44,633 nucleotides of DNA, from positions 1-44,633 of the forward strand of contig NZ_RCUA01000069.1 of assembly GCF_003731635.1 (NCBI RefSeq), written 5' to 3'. The notes beneath the pieces were generated by a model that was given only the letters and a program-made list of their open reading frames with translations, was not told the DNA's origin and made no database searches. Every line of letters starts with the position of its first letter. The first letter of the stretch is position 1. The position numbers and the translations under genes were made by a program. Source of the stretch: Marisediminitalea oceani (lineage in GTDB: Bacteria > Pseudomonadota > Gammaproteobacteria > Enterobacterales > Alteromonadaceae). Of this stretch, positions 17,476-24,796 are shown piece by piece.

Positions 17476-17742
17476 ATGGCATTTAAAAGTGATGACGACA
17501 AAACGGCGTATTGGAAGGAGAACCTCTCCATCCTCGCCAAATTGTTAGTAGTCTGGTTTGTCGTGTCTTTTGGCTGCGGCATTCTTTTAGTAGACGTGCT
17601 AAACGAAATCCAATTCTTTGGCTTTAAGCTGGGATTCTGGTTTGCACAGCAAGGTGCAATATACGTGTTTGTGGTACTCATTTTTGTGTATATGGCCAAA
17701 ATGAATGCATTAGACAAAAAATACGGCGTAGACGAGGAGTAA
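17476..17742 (+). CDS. DUF4212 small subunit of sodium:solute symporter
   Basis: This 88-residue membrane protein has two hydrophobic helices (about 20-39 and 53-78) with charged ends, including the typical start AYWKENLSI and the WF-VSFGCGILL stretch. Such proteins (DUF4212, TIGR03647) are encoded directly before VC_2705-type symporters and are taken to be their small subunit. The next gene begins 4 bp after the stop, with its ribosome-binding site inside this gene's end (GACGAGGAG). Strong own ribosome-binding site GAGGACGG. Confidence 0.9.
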   Translation: MAFKSDDDKTAYWKENLSILAKLLVVWFVVSFGCGILLVDVLNEIQFFGFKLGFWFAQQGAIYVFVVLIFVYMAKMNALDKKYGVDEE

Positions 17743-17746
17743 TCCA

Positions 17747-19471
17747 ATGGATGTACAATTATTAACCTTTATCATCGTTGGCGCCTCGTTTGCCCTGTAT
17801 ATCGCAATCGCGATCTGGGCCCGCGCTGGTTCAACCAACGACTTTTATGTTGCCGGCGGTGGTGTTCCACCTGTCCTTAACGGTATGGCAACCGCAGCGG
17901 ACTGGATGTCAGCCGCATCATTTATCTCTATGGCCGGTCTGATTTCCTTTATGGGTTACGACGGCGCTGTTTACCTGATGGGCTGGACCGGTGGTTATGT
18001 ACTGCTGGCGTTATGTCTTGCGCCCTACTTACGTAAGTTCGGTAAATTCACTGTACCGGATTTCATTGGTGATCGCTACTACTCACAAACCGCACGTACT
18101 GTGGCGGTATTCTGTGCCATCTTCGTAAGCTTTACTTACGTTGCCGGTCAGATGCGTGGTGTTGGCGTAGTATTCAGCCGCTTCCTTGAAGTTGATATCG
18201 TAACCGGTGTGGTTATCGGTATGGCAATTGTATTCTTCTACACCGTATTAGGTGGTATGAAAGGCATTACCTACACTCAGGTTGCCCAGTACTGCGTATT
18301 GATTTTTGCTTACTTAGTACCTTGTGTATTTATTTCTGTAATGGTGACTGGTCACATTCTGCCACAAACTGCCTTCGGTGCGACGCTGGCTGACGGGTCC
18401 GGGATGTACATGCTGGAAAAACTCGACCAGATATCCGTGGCGCTTGGATTTGCTGAATATACCACCGGTACGAAGAGCACGATTGACGTATTCTTTATCA
18501 CCTTCGCTCTGATGGTAGGTACTGCGGGTCTGCCTCACGTAATCGTACGTTTCTTCACTGTACCTAAAGTACGTGATGCACGTAAGAGTGCGGGTTGGGC
18601 GCTGGTCTTCATCGCTATCCTGTATACCACTGCACCGGCACTGGCTTCATTCGGCCGCGTAAACATGATTGAAACCATCAATGGTCCGGACCTGGCGGGT
18701 ACGCCTTATGCCGAAGCGCCTACCTGGATTAAAAACTGGGAAAAAACCGGCCTTATCGAATTTAACGATAAGAATGGTGATGGCAACATGTACTATGCAG
18801 CGGGTAGCATTACCGACCCTAACAGTGCAAACGAAGTAAAAGTTGACCGTGACATCATGGTACTGGCTAACCCTGAAATCGCCAATCTGCCGGCCTGGGT
18901 AATTGCGCTGGTGGCAGCTGGTGGTGTAGCCGCGGCACTGTCTACTTCAGCGGGTCTGCTGCTGGTAATCTCTACCTCGGTATCGCATGACCTACTGAAA
19001 CGTAACTTTGCGCCAAACATCTCCGATAAAGCTGAGCTGGGCTATGCCCGACTGGCAGCCGGTGTGGCAATCGTTATCGCAGGTTACTTTGGTATTAACC
19101 CGCCAGGATTCGTAGCGCAGGTGGTCGCCTTCGCGTTCGGTCTCGCGGCCTCGAGCTTCTTCCCGGCCATCATTATGGGTATCTTTAGCAAGCGTATGAA
19201 TGATAAAGGTGCTGTGGCAGGTATGATCTCGGGTATCGCGTTTACCGCCGCCTACATCATCTACTTCAAGTTTGTGAACCCGGCGGCTAACGTGCCTGCA
19301 AACTGGTGGTTCGGCATCTCACCTGAGGGTATCGGTACCCTGGGTATGCTGGTGAACTTCGCAGTAGCGTACGGCGTGTTCAAGATGACTGATGAAGCAC
19401 CGCAGGAAATCCAGGAAATGGTTGAAAGTATCCGCTTCCCGAAAGGTGCGGGTGAAGCCTCAGCTCACTAA
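17747..19471 (+). CDS. Sodium:solute symporter, VC_2705 subfamily (acetate-type permease)
   Basis: The 574-residue inner-membrane protein belongs to the SSS family. It begins with a typical helix followed by NDFYVAGGGVPP and NGMATAADWMSAASFI, the region that forms the sodium site. The hydrophilic stretch at about 310-375 (including NDKNGDGNMYYAAG) is characteristic of the VC_2705 subfamily (TIGR03648). It is related to the acetate permease ActP, and its place beside crbS and in one operon with DUF4212 supports acetate or short monocarboxylate uptake with Na+. Substrate choice is inference. A terminator follows 26 bp after the stop. Confidence 0.9.
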   Translation: MDVQLLTFIIVGASFALYIAIAIWARAGSTNDFYVAGGGVPPVLNGMATAADWMSAASFISMAGLISFMGYDGAVYLMGWTGGYVLLALCLAPYLRKFGKFTVPDFIGDRYYSQTARTVAVFCAIFVSFTYVAGQMRGVGVVFSRFLEVDIVTGVVIGMAIVFFYTVLGGMKGITYTQVAQYCVLIFAYLVPCVFISVMVTGHILPQTAFGATLADGSGMYMLEKLDQISVALGFAEYTTGTKSTIDVFFITFALMVGTAGLPHVIVRFFTVPKVRDARKSAGWALVFIAILYTTAPALASFGRVNMIETINGPDLAGTPYAEAPTWIKNWEKTGLIEFNDKNGDGNMYYAAGSITDPNSANEVKVDRDIMVLANPEIANLPAWVIALVAAGGVAAALSTSAGLLLVISTSVSHDLLKRNFAPNISDKAELGYARLAAGVAIVIAGYFGINPPGFVAQVVAFAFGLAASSFFPAIIMGIFSKRMNDKGAVAGMISGIAFTAAYIIYFKFVNPAANVPANWWFGISPEGIGTLGMLVNFAVAYGVFKMTDEAPQEIQEMVESIRFPKGAGEASAH

Positions 19472-19497
19472 GCACAACTGACACTTAAGATAAGAAA

Positions 19498-19530
19498 AGG
19501 CTCACCAGATGGTGGGCCTTCTTTATTTAT
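19498..19530 (+). terminator. Rho-independent terminator of the symporter operon
   Basis: The 9-bp stem AGGCTCACC (19498-19506) with GGTGGGCCT (19511-19519), one G-T pair, has a 4-base loop and is followed by TCTTTATTTAT. Confidence 0.8.
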
Positions 19531-19654
19531 CCCTGAGTTGCTTTTTGAGCAGGCAACTCAGGCATAAACAGGGTTGATCTGGCACAGTCTATCACTGGCT
19601 AAAACCCGCTATGCTGTATCTATTAAGAGAGAAAAACGCGACCGGGGACAGCCT

Positions 19655-21487
19655 ATGAGTACCACGCCACAGCAAGTTATTGATTTTCTGAAAACGTCAG
19701 CACCGTTTGACCAGCTGAAAAATGAATTGCGTGAAGAGCTGGCCCAGAAAGCGCGGCTTATCTACCTGGCAAAGGAAAACCAGGAAGCACTTCTCAAAGA
19801 AAATGCCGGTCGTCTGTTTCTTATTCAAAGCGGCCAGTTCTCGGTGAAAGACAGTGACGGCCCCCAGCGACACTTAAGTGAAGGTGACTATTTTGGTTTC
19901 CACGCTCTGATTGATGGTGTGACCTACCCACTGGAAGTAGAGGTAGACTCGCCGGGGCTGGTGTATTCGTTTAGCGAAACTGCGTTTAAAAAAGCTCTGG
20001 AGATGCCGGAAATCGCCAACTTCTTTCAGGGCACCAAAAGTGAGGCCCTGCAAAATCAGGCGGTGCAGGACTCAAACTCCATGTGGCTGTATAAAGCCCT
20101 GTCTGAAGTGATTGAGCGTGCACCGGTAAAAGTTGATGTGAGCCTGTCTGTGCAGCAGGCTGCCGAGGTGATGTCAGAGAGTAATGTGTCGTCGTTGCTG
20201 ATCACTGAGAATGACAAACTGGCCGGCATTGTTACCGACCGTGATTTACGTAACCGGGTAGTGGCCACCGGCCTGGATGTTGGTCTGCCGGTTAAATCTA
20301 TCATGACAGAAAAACCGGCGATGATTATTCAGAACCGCACTATGTTTGATGCCATGGCACTGATGACCGAGCGTAACATTCACCACCTGCCGGTTGTCGA
20401 TCGCACCACCCGGGAGCCAGTGGGGATGGTTACCGCATCCGATGTGATACGGCATCAAAAGGGTAATGTGTTGTTTGTGATTGGTGAGCTATCTAAGGCC
20501 GAAAACCTTTACGAACTTACCCGTCTGTCGTGGCAAATGCCCCATTACTTTGCCACCCATGCCAAGCGGCCCGGCGACTTTGACATTGCCGGTAAAGTAC
20601 TGGCACAAGCTACCGATATCATGACCCGCAAGCTGATTAGTTATTATCAGCAGCAGCACGGCCCGGCGCCGCTTGATTATGCGTGGATAGTGTATGGTTC
20701 GCAGGCCCGGGAAGATCAGACCATGGGCTCCGATCAGGATAACGGCTTGTTACTGGAACGCGAGCCTAATCAGCAGGAAGCTGAGTATTTTGCTGGTATG
20801 GCCGAGTATGTATGTAACGGGCTCGGCAAGTGTGGAATAAAACTGTGCCCGGGCAATATTATGGCCAGTAACCCGGATCTCAGGCTGTCGCTGGATGCTG
20901 CGGTAGATGAAGCGAAAGGCTGGGTAGCTCAGCCTACCAATAAAGCCATCATGTATTTTAATATATTCCTGGATGCCCGGGCGGCTGCCGGTGATGTGGA
21001 TTTATTCAGGAAAATGCAGATGGCCCGGGTGCCTTTATTAAAACAGCCAATGTTTTTGGCTGCGCTGGCCCGACAGGCCAATGACGCCTCGGTGCCCCTG
21101 TCGATGTTTAAGAAATTCACTTATGAGAAGGGCCACACCGTTAAAGATGCCATTGACCTGAAAGTCCGCGCTATTGCTATTATTAATAACCTGGTGCGGC
21201 TTTATGCGCTGGCAAATGGCCTGACCATGCCATCCACCCTTGGGCGACTCGCCGCACTGCCCGCTGGCGCCGGACTATCTAGCCGCGATGCCGATAACCT
21301 GCGGGATATCTGGTTGTTCTTAAACCGCTTGCGCTGGCGTCATCAGCTACATAATAAAGTCACCGATAATCTGGTGTCGGTGAGCGATTTGTCTTCGATT
21401 GAAAAACACCAGCTCAAGGCGGCCTTTCAGGCCATAGAGCGAGCTCAACAGGCCGCTGTTATGAAGTTCTCCGGTGGAATGTCCTGA
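19655..21487 (+). CDS. cNMP-binding, CBS-pair and DUF294 nucleotidyltransferase-like protein
   Basis: The frame is open from 19574; ATG at 19655 is chosen for its GGGGA site and for the normal family N-terminus. The 610 residues comprise a cyclic-nucleotide-binding-like domain (about 15-125), two CBS domains (about 158-205 and 218-270, with IVTDRDLRN and MVTASDVIR), a DUF294 nucleotidyltransferase (about 300-450; GSQAREDQT then D360-Q-D362 as metal ligands) and DUF294_C. Domain order resembles a sensor of adenine nucleotides controlling a GlnD-like transferase. It regularly accompanies the acetate symporter, but its substrate protein is not known. Its stop lies 1 base before the next gene's ATG. 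Confidence 0.9.
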   Translation: MSTTPQQVIDFLKTSAPFDQLKNELREELAQKARLIYLAKENQEALLKENAGRLFLIQSGQFSVKDSDGPQRHLSEGDYFGFHALIDGVTYPLEVEVDSPGLVYSFSETAFKKALEMPEIANFFQGTKSEALQNQAVQDSNSMWLYKALSEVIERAPVKVDVSLSVQQAAEVMSESNVSSLLITENDKLAGIVTDRDLRNRVVATGLDVGLPVKSIMTEKPAMIIQNRTMFDAMALMTERNIHHLPVVDRTTREPVGMVTASDVIRHQKGNVLFVIGELSKAENLYELTRLSWQMPHYFATHAKRPGDFDIAGKVLAQATDIMTRKLISYYQQQHGPAPLDYAWIVYGSQAREDQTMGSDQDNGLLLEREPNQQEAEYFAGMAEYVCNGLGKCGIKLCPGNIMASNPDLRLSLDAAVDEAKGWVAQPTNKAIMYFNIFLDARAAAGDVDLFRKMQMARVPLLKQPMFLAALARQANDASVPLSMFKKFTYEKGHTVKDAIDLKVRAIAIINNLVRLYALANGLTMPSTLGRLAALPAGAGLSSRDADNLRDIWLFLNRLRWRHQLHNKVTDNLVSVSDLSSIEKHQLKAAFQAIERAQQAAVMKFSGGMS

Positions 21488-21488
21488 T

Positions 21489-22196
21489 ATGCCAGCGCAG
21501 CAACAGCCTTCCATCTGGCGGCGCATACAACAGTGGCTGAGCGGCGGCTCAGCGCTTCCAGAAAGTCGTAAACATCAAATGCTCAGGGATGTCCCGCTGC
21601 TGGCGGTAGATTTGGAACTGACCTCGCTGGACCCACAGAAAGCTAAGATAACATCGATTGGCTGGACCGAAGGGAAGGCCGGCAGCATAGCTTTGAGCAA
21701 TTGCTATTATGCTGTGGTCAGGGCATCTGGCGATCTGGAGCAAAGCCCGGTTATCCATGGCCTGACAGCCGATGAAATTGCTCAGGGAGCACATATTAAA
21801 GAGGCGCTTGAGCAACTGATTCCTTATGCGCAAACGCATGTGTGGGTATTTCATAACGCCGGGCTGGACTTAGCCGTACTGGATAAAGTACTGGCCGCTA
21901 ATGATATGTATCTGCCAGAGGTGATTACGCTTGATACGCTGAAGCTGGCAGTATATCAGTTGCAAAAGCAGCACGACGTGCTGCCGCCTAACAGCGCCAC
22001 CCTGACTGTTTGCCGGCAGCGATTAAATTTACCGCTGGCACCTGCGCACAACGCCCTTGATGATGCGATGGCAACTTTACAGCTGTGGTTTGCGCAATAT
22101 TACAGCATGGACCCCGGCGGAAAGATGAGTTTGCAGGATATTGTTCACACTCAGGCGGTCGGATGCAAAAATTTAGGAAAAAGTTCGAATAATTGA
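21489..22196 (+). CDS. DnaQ-like 3'-5' exonuclease (DEDDh type)
   Basis: The 235-residue protein has the exonuclease core of DNA polymerase III epsilon: Exo I D-L-E in LLAVDLELTSLD, Exo II around FHNAGLDLAVL, and Exo III H-x-A-x-D-D in PAHNALDDAMAT. The N-terminal 30 residues are basic and tryptophan-rich (SIWRRIQQWL). ATG at 21489 comes one base after the DUF294 stop, with GGTGGA about 10 bases upstream; a GTG at 21474 overlapping the previous gene is an alternative. It forms a coupled pair with the DUF294 gene. Likely a small nucleic-acid or nucleotide trimming enzyme rather than the replicative subunit, which is normally encoded elsewhere (inference). Confidence 0.88.
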   Translation: MPAQQQPSIWRRIQQWLSGGSALPESRKHQMLRDVPLLAVDLELTSLDPQKAKITSIGWTEGKAGSIALSNCYYAVVRASGDLEQSPVIHGLTADEIAQGAHIKEALEQLIPYAQTHVWVFHNAGLDLAVLDKVLAANDMYLPEVITLDTLKLAVYQLQKQHDVLPPNSATLTVCRQRLNLPLAPAHNALDDAMATLQLWFAQYYSMDPGGKMSLQDIVHTQAVGCKNLGKSSNN

Positions 22197-22225
22197 TTGA
22201 CAAGAATAGCCCAAGAGCGTATCTT
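22197..22225 (+). promoter_or_regulatory. Sigma-70 promoter of tRNA-Leu
   Basis: TTGACA (22197-22202), a 17-base spacer and TATCTT (22220-22225) match the sigma-70 consensus well. The following CCGCCCGCG is a GC-rich discriminator of the kind found at stringently controlled stable-RNA promoters. It starts immediately after the exonuclease stop codon. Confidence 0.8.
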
Positions 22226-22259
22226 TCCGCCCGCGTTGAGCAACGAGCTAAACGCAAAG

Positions 22260-22346
22260 GCCCAGGTGGTGAAATTGGTAGACACGCTAGCTTCAGGTGC
22301 TAGTGACCTCACGGTCGTGGCGGTTCAAGTCCGCCCCTGGGCACCA
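22260..22346 (+). tRNA. tRNA-Leu (anticodon CAG)
   Basis: The 87-base cloverleaf has acceptor strands GCCCAGG (22260-22266) and CCTGGGC (22336-22342), an encoded ACCA end (22343-22346), anticodon stem CTAGC/GCTAG with loop TTCAGGT, a long variable arm (TGACCTCACGGTCGT region) and T-loop GGTTCAAGTCC. The long variable arm and loop give class II leucine tRNA reading CUG. CCA is encoded in the DNA. Confidence 0.97.
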
Positions 22347-22359
22347 TTCCTCGAAAGAC
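22334..22359 (+). repeat. Direct repeat copy 1: 3' end of tRNA-Leu plus 13 bases
   Basis: The 26 bases starting CCCCTGGGCACCA and ending TCGAAAGAC recur exactly at 22494-22519, 160 bp downstream. The first 13 bases are the end of the tRNA, including CCA. Confidence 0.9.
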
Positions 22360-22414
22360 ATTTTAAACTTCCTATTTCTAAATAAATTCAAGCTTTTATC
22401 GAGTCGGCGGACTA

Positions 22415-22447
22415 ACCCAGCCGAAAATCACAGATTTTCGTCGTTCA
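22415..22447 (+). repeat. REP-like palindromic element, copy 1
   Basis: These 33 bases are identical to 22704-22736. The centre CGAAAATC-ACA-GATTTTCG is a perfect 8-bp hairpin, flanked by CCCAGC and CGTTCA. Such short palindromic repeats are typical intergenic elements that recur across a genome. Confidence 0.75.
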
Positions 22448-22493
22448 TCCGTACGCGAAGCAGTGCTTCGCATAAAACGTACAGCTTCACCCA

Positions 22494-22519
22494 CCCCTGG
22501 GCACCATTCCTCGAAAGAC
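22494..22519 (+). repeat. Direct repeat copy 2: tRNA-Leu 3' end fragment
   Basis: It is an exact 26-base copy of 22334-22359. The remainder of the tRNA is not present upstream, so it is a fragment, not a second tRNA gene. Confidence 0.9.
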
Positions 22520-22703
22520 TCTCAAAAATAAAATTCCCGATATAAAAATCTACAGAACAAAACCTGTTAATGACTGTTTTGTTAATAAAGCTCCCGCTAA
22601 CAGTTCATATGTGTATTACATCCCTGTAGCATCGTCCAGCCACGCCATCCGGGCGTGTCGTTCTTCGTGCTGCGTTATGCCACTGGCATAACGGTCACTC
22701 CTC

Positions 22704-22736
22704 ACCCAGCCGAAAATCACAGATTTTCGTCGTTCA
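22704..22736 (+). repeat. REP-like palindromic element, copy 2
   Basis: Identical to 22415-22447 over 33 bases, 289 bp apart. It is preceded by a different hairpin (22673-22693), as copy 1 is followed by one, so the larger unit may be composite. Confidence 0.75.
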
Positions 22737-22896
22737 GTCGCGAGCCAAGCAATGCGTAACCAAATGCGTTTTCAATATATTTTAATCCGCGTAACGTACG
22801 CCCTGGCAGAATAGCTGCTAATATAGCGCCTCGTTATCCGGCGACATTTGTTTTTGCGCCCACTGCCGTTCTTATTGTTCATTATTCAGGATCACC

Positions 22897-23445
22897 ATGG
22901 CACTTAAAGCAACCATTTTTAAAGCAGACCTGTCGATCACCGATATGGACCGCAACTACTATAACGACCACAACCTCACCATTGCCCGGCATCCGTCTGA
23001 AAATGATGCGCGTATGATGCTGCGAATTATTGCGTTCATTGTGAATGCTCATGAACGACTGCAGTTCACTAAGGGGTTATCCGATGATGACGAGCCGGAC
23101 CTGTGGCAAAAGAACTTCAGTGATGAGATTGAGTTGTGGATTGAATTAGGGCAACCCTCAGAACAACGTATTAAGAAAGGCTGTAATCAAAGCCAGCAGA
23201 TGATGATTTACTCCTACGCCGATAACAGCTTTGATGCCTGGTGGAAAAAGGAACAAAACAAGCTGCAAACCCGCAAAAACCTCTCTGTGTTTACGGTGCC
23301 TGAAGCACTGGCTTCCACGCTGGAGAAGGTCGTGCAACGCTCTATGCAAATTCAGGTGACCGTGCAGGACGGTCAGATGTGGCTGACTATCGAAGGGCCG
23401 GACGTTACAGAAAGTGTTGAAGTGGCCATTGAACAGCACATGTAG
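22897..23445 (+). CDS. yaeQ: YaeQ family protein
   Basis: The 182-residue soluble protein matches the YaeQ family from end to end: MALKATIFKADL at the start, then DRNYYNDHNLTIARHPSE, ARMMLRIIAF, DEPDLWQKN and ELWIELGQPSEQRIKK. YaeQ has a nuclease-like (PD-D/E-K) fold in solved structures; its cellular role is unclear, and older suppression of RfaH loss is disputed. The residues E of DEPD and E-x-G around ELWIELGQP resemble a PD-(D/E)XK core. AGGA precedes ATG at 22897. It is a single-gene unit beyond the repeat spacer. Confidence 0.93.
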   Translation: MALKATIFKADLSITDMDRNYYNDHNLTIARHPSENDARMMLRIIAFIVNAHERLQFTKGLSDDDEPDLWQKNFSDEIELWIELGQPSEQRIKKGCNQSQQMMIYSYADNSFDAWWKKEQNKLQTRKNLSVFTVPEALASTLEKVVQRSMQIQVTVQDGQMWLTIEGPDVTESVEVAIEQHM

Positions 23446-23456
23446 AGGCGGTAAGC

Positions 23457-23479
23457 GACGGACGTCGGAAACGTCCGTC
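23457..23479. terminator. Hairpin between convergent genes
   Basis: A perfect 9-bp stem GACGGACGT (23457-23465) with ACGTCCGTC (23471-23479) lies 12 bp after the yaeQ stop and 27 bp before the end of the convergent gene. There is no T-run on either side, so it may only act weakly or protect 3' ends. Confidence 0.45.
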
Positions 23480-23506
23480 TAGCACTACTGTGCAGCAGGA
23501 AAACTG

Positions 23507-24274
23507 CTAGTTAAACAGATCTTTAAGTTTGTCTTTGCCTTTTTCCATTAACTTGTCTTTTTCTTCCTCAAGTCTTTCTTTGGCTTTATCGGCTACCACT
23601 TTCTTCGCTTCGGCTTTTGCCTGTTTAATAGCGTTATCCAGCATTTGCTGCACAATAGCGGCACCAACCTGGTCGGCCGGTAAACCGTCGGGCTTACCAA
23701 TTGAACCAGCGTTAAATGTAGGCAAAGTAACTTCATAGGCCTTTTTATCAATCTCAAATTCCCCGGTGTCGAGGTTTTCAAAGTTCAGCACCAGTTTAGC
23801 GTTGCTAACGGTAACCTGATCGACAATCAGTTTCGGACTCGGTGATGAAGGGTCGGCGGGCTGTTCATTGCCGCCTTCAGGCAGGTTGGCGGTCAGGTTG
23901 TTCTTAAGTACTACCAGGTTGCCCTGGCCTTTGCTATCCAGCTCATACAGGATTTCCGGACCGTCAACGGTGACTTCCTGAATACGGTAAGGCTCTTCGG
24001 TAGAACCTGCTAAGTCCAGGGTGATACCGGTGAGGCTGAGGGCATCTTCGTCGCTAAAACCATCCGGGTTTTCCACGTCGATATCGTTAATGGTCAGGCG
24101 GCCTTCACTGAAAGACAAATCTACCGAAGCCACGCTCACCGGGGTGTCTAAATATTTAGTTCCCTGGGTTTCTATCTGCGAGCGGATAAATTCATTGGCA
24201 CCGCTGGCGAGATACACCACGCCACCCACAACGGCGGCAATCACTACCAATAAAATGATAATAACTTTTTTCAT
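23507..24274 (-). CDS. AsmA-like membrane-anchored periplasmic protein
   Basis: The 255-residue protein has an N-terminal membrane anchor (about 3-24, VIIILLVVIAAVVGGVVYL) followed by a beta-rich chain with AsmA-type repeats: DTPVSVASVDLSFSEGRLTI, then IDVENPDGFSDEDALSL and LTGITLDL. The last 45 residues are highly charged and helical (KQAKAEAKKVV to KDKLKDLFN), likely a coiled coil. AsmA-like proteins work at the inner membrane and periplasm in envelope lipid homeostasis; this one is much shorter than AsmA. No partner gene is adjacent. The exact role is unknown. Confidence 0.7.
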   Translation of the reverse strand: MKKVIIILLVVIAAVVGGVVYLASGANEFIRSQIETQGTKYLDTPVSVASVDLSFSEGRLTINDIDVENPDGFSDEDALSLTGITLDLAGSTEEPYRIQEVTVDGPEILYELDSKGQGNLVVLKNNLTANLPEGGNEQPADPSSPSPKLIVDQVTVSNAKLVLNFENLDTGEFEIDKKAYEVTLPTFNAGSIGKPDGLPADQVGAAIVQQMLDNAIKQAKAEAKKVVADKAKERLEEEKDKLMEKGKDKLKDLFN

Positions 24275-24441
24275 TACGCTTCCCTTTATCTAATGAGTTA
24301 TACGCATCCTACTACAAAATACGCAACGGCAAACAATGCTCGCGATGAAATCCCTGCACTGCTGTTTAATAACTACGGTAAACCGCTTAAAAAGTATTAT
24401 TTCGCACCGAGTCGATAACCGCTAAGTCGCAAATTACCTGT

Positions 24442-24726
24442 TTAGGATTCTGAGCTGTTAAATAAACCGGAACTAAAGCTAAGACCGCCTACACCAAGTA
24501 CAAACCCGAAATCATACCAACCGCCATTGTTGTATATGGCATAGATTGCTACATCATCGAAAATCAATGAGGCGAGCCAGGAAAAGATAATGATTAGCCC
24601 ATGCCATAAACCGTGTAAAAAGCCCACTTTATCGGCCTGTTGTGCTTGCTCAAAGGTCATTTGGTCAGCGCAACCAGTAAGCAACAATACTGCCACGGCC
24701 AGCATGATCAATTTGGTCTTTGCCAT
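24442..24726 (-). CDS. Small lipoprotein with C-terminal glycine-rich membrane region
   Basis: ATG at 24726 follows AAGGAAA and begins a 94-residue protein with a lipoprotein signal (VAVLLLTGC, lipidated C19). After a short polar stretch come FLHGLWHGLIIIFSWLASLIF and NNGGWYDFGFVLGVGG; the HG-WHG and NNG-WYDFGF motifs recur in an uncharacterised family of small proteins found in many bacteria. The frame upstream to 24873 is open, but that extension would destroy the signal. The function is unknown; location at the envelope is inferred. Confidence 0.75.
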   Translation of the reverse strand: MAKTKLIMLAVAVLLLTGCADQMTFEQAQQADKVGFLHGLWHGLIIIFSWLASLIFDDVAIYAIYNNGGWYDFGFVLGVGGLSFSSGLFNSSES

Positions 24727-24796
24727 AAGTATTTCCTTATACGGGGGAACCTGTTGGCAGATTAACAAACTCTGCCTCCGTTGTGCATGGCTCAGG

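Larger units (their letters stand above)
22347..22896. other. 550-bp repeat-rich spacer without genes
   Basis: No credible protein gene was found. The stretch holds: the second copy of the tRNA 3' end (22494-22519); two identical 33-bp elements (22415-22447 and 22704-22736) with an inner hairpin CGAAAATC/GATTTTCG; a hairpin GCGAAGCA/TGCTTCGC (22456-22472); a 10-bp hairpin CGTTATGCCA/TGGCATAACG (22673-22693); a pair AACAAAAC/GTTTTGTT (22556-22563, 22576-22583) that could end the tRNA transcript; and CACGCC/GGCGTG near 22641-22657. The right end carries the yaeQ-family gene's upstream region. Confidence 0.75.

Noticed and set aside
22494..22519. A second tRNA-Leu gene
   Set aside because: Only the last 13 bases of the tRNA and 13 following bases are repeated; the anticodon, D and T arms are absent upstream of it.
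22197..22545. Protein-coding frames across the tRNA and spacer
   Set aside because: They run through a clear tRNA and through repeats and have no ribosome-binding site or family resemblance.
22415..22736. CRISPR array
   Set aside because: There are two copies of a 33-bp repeat with 256 bp between them, no regular spacers, and no cas genes in the window.
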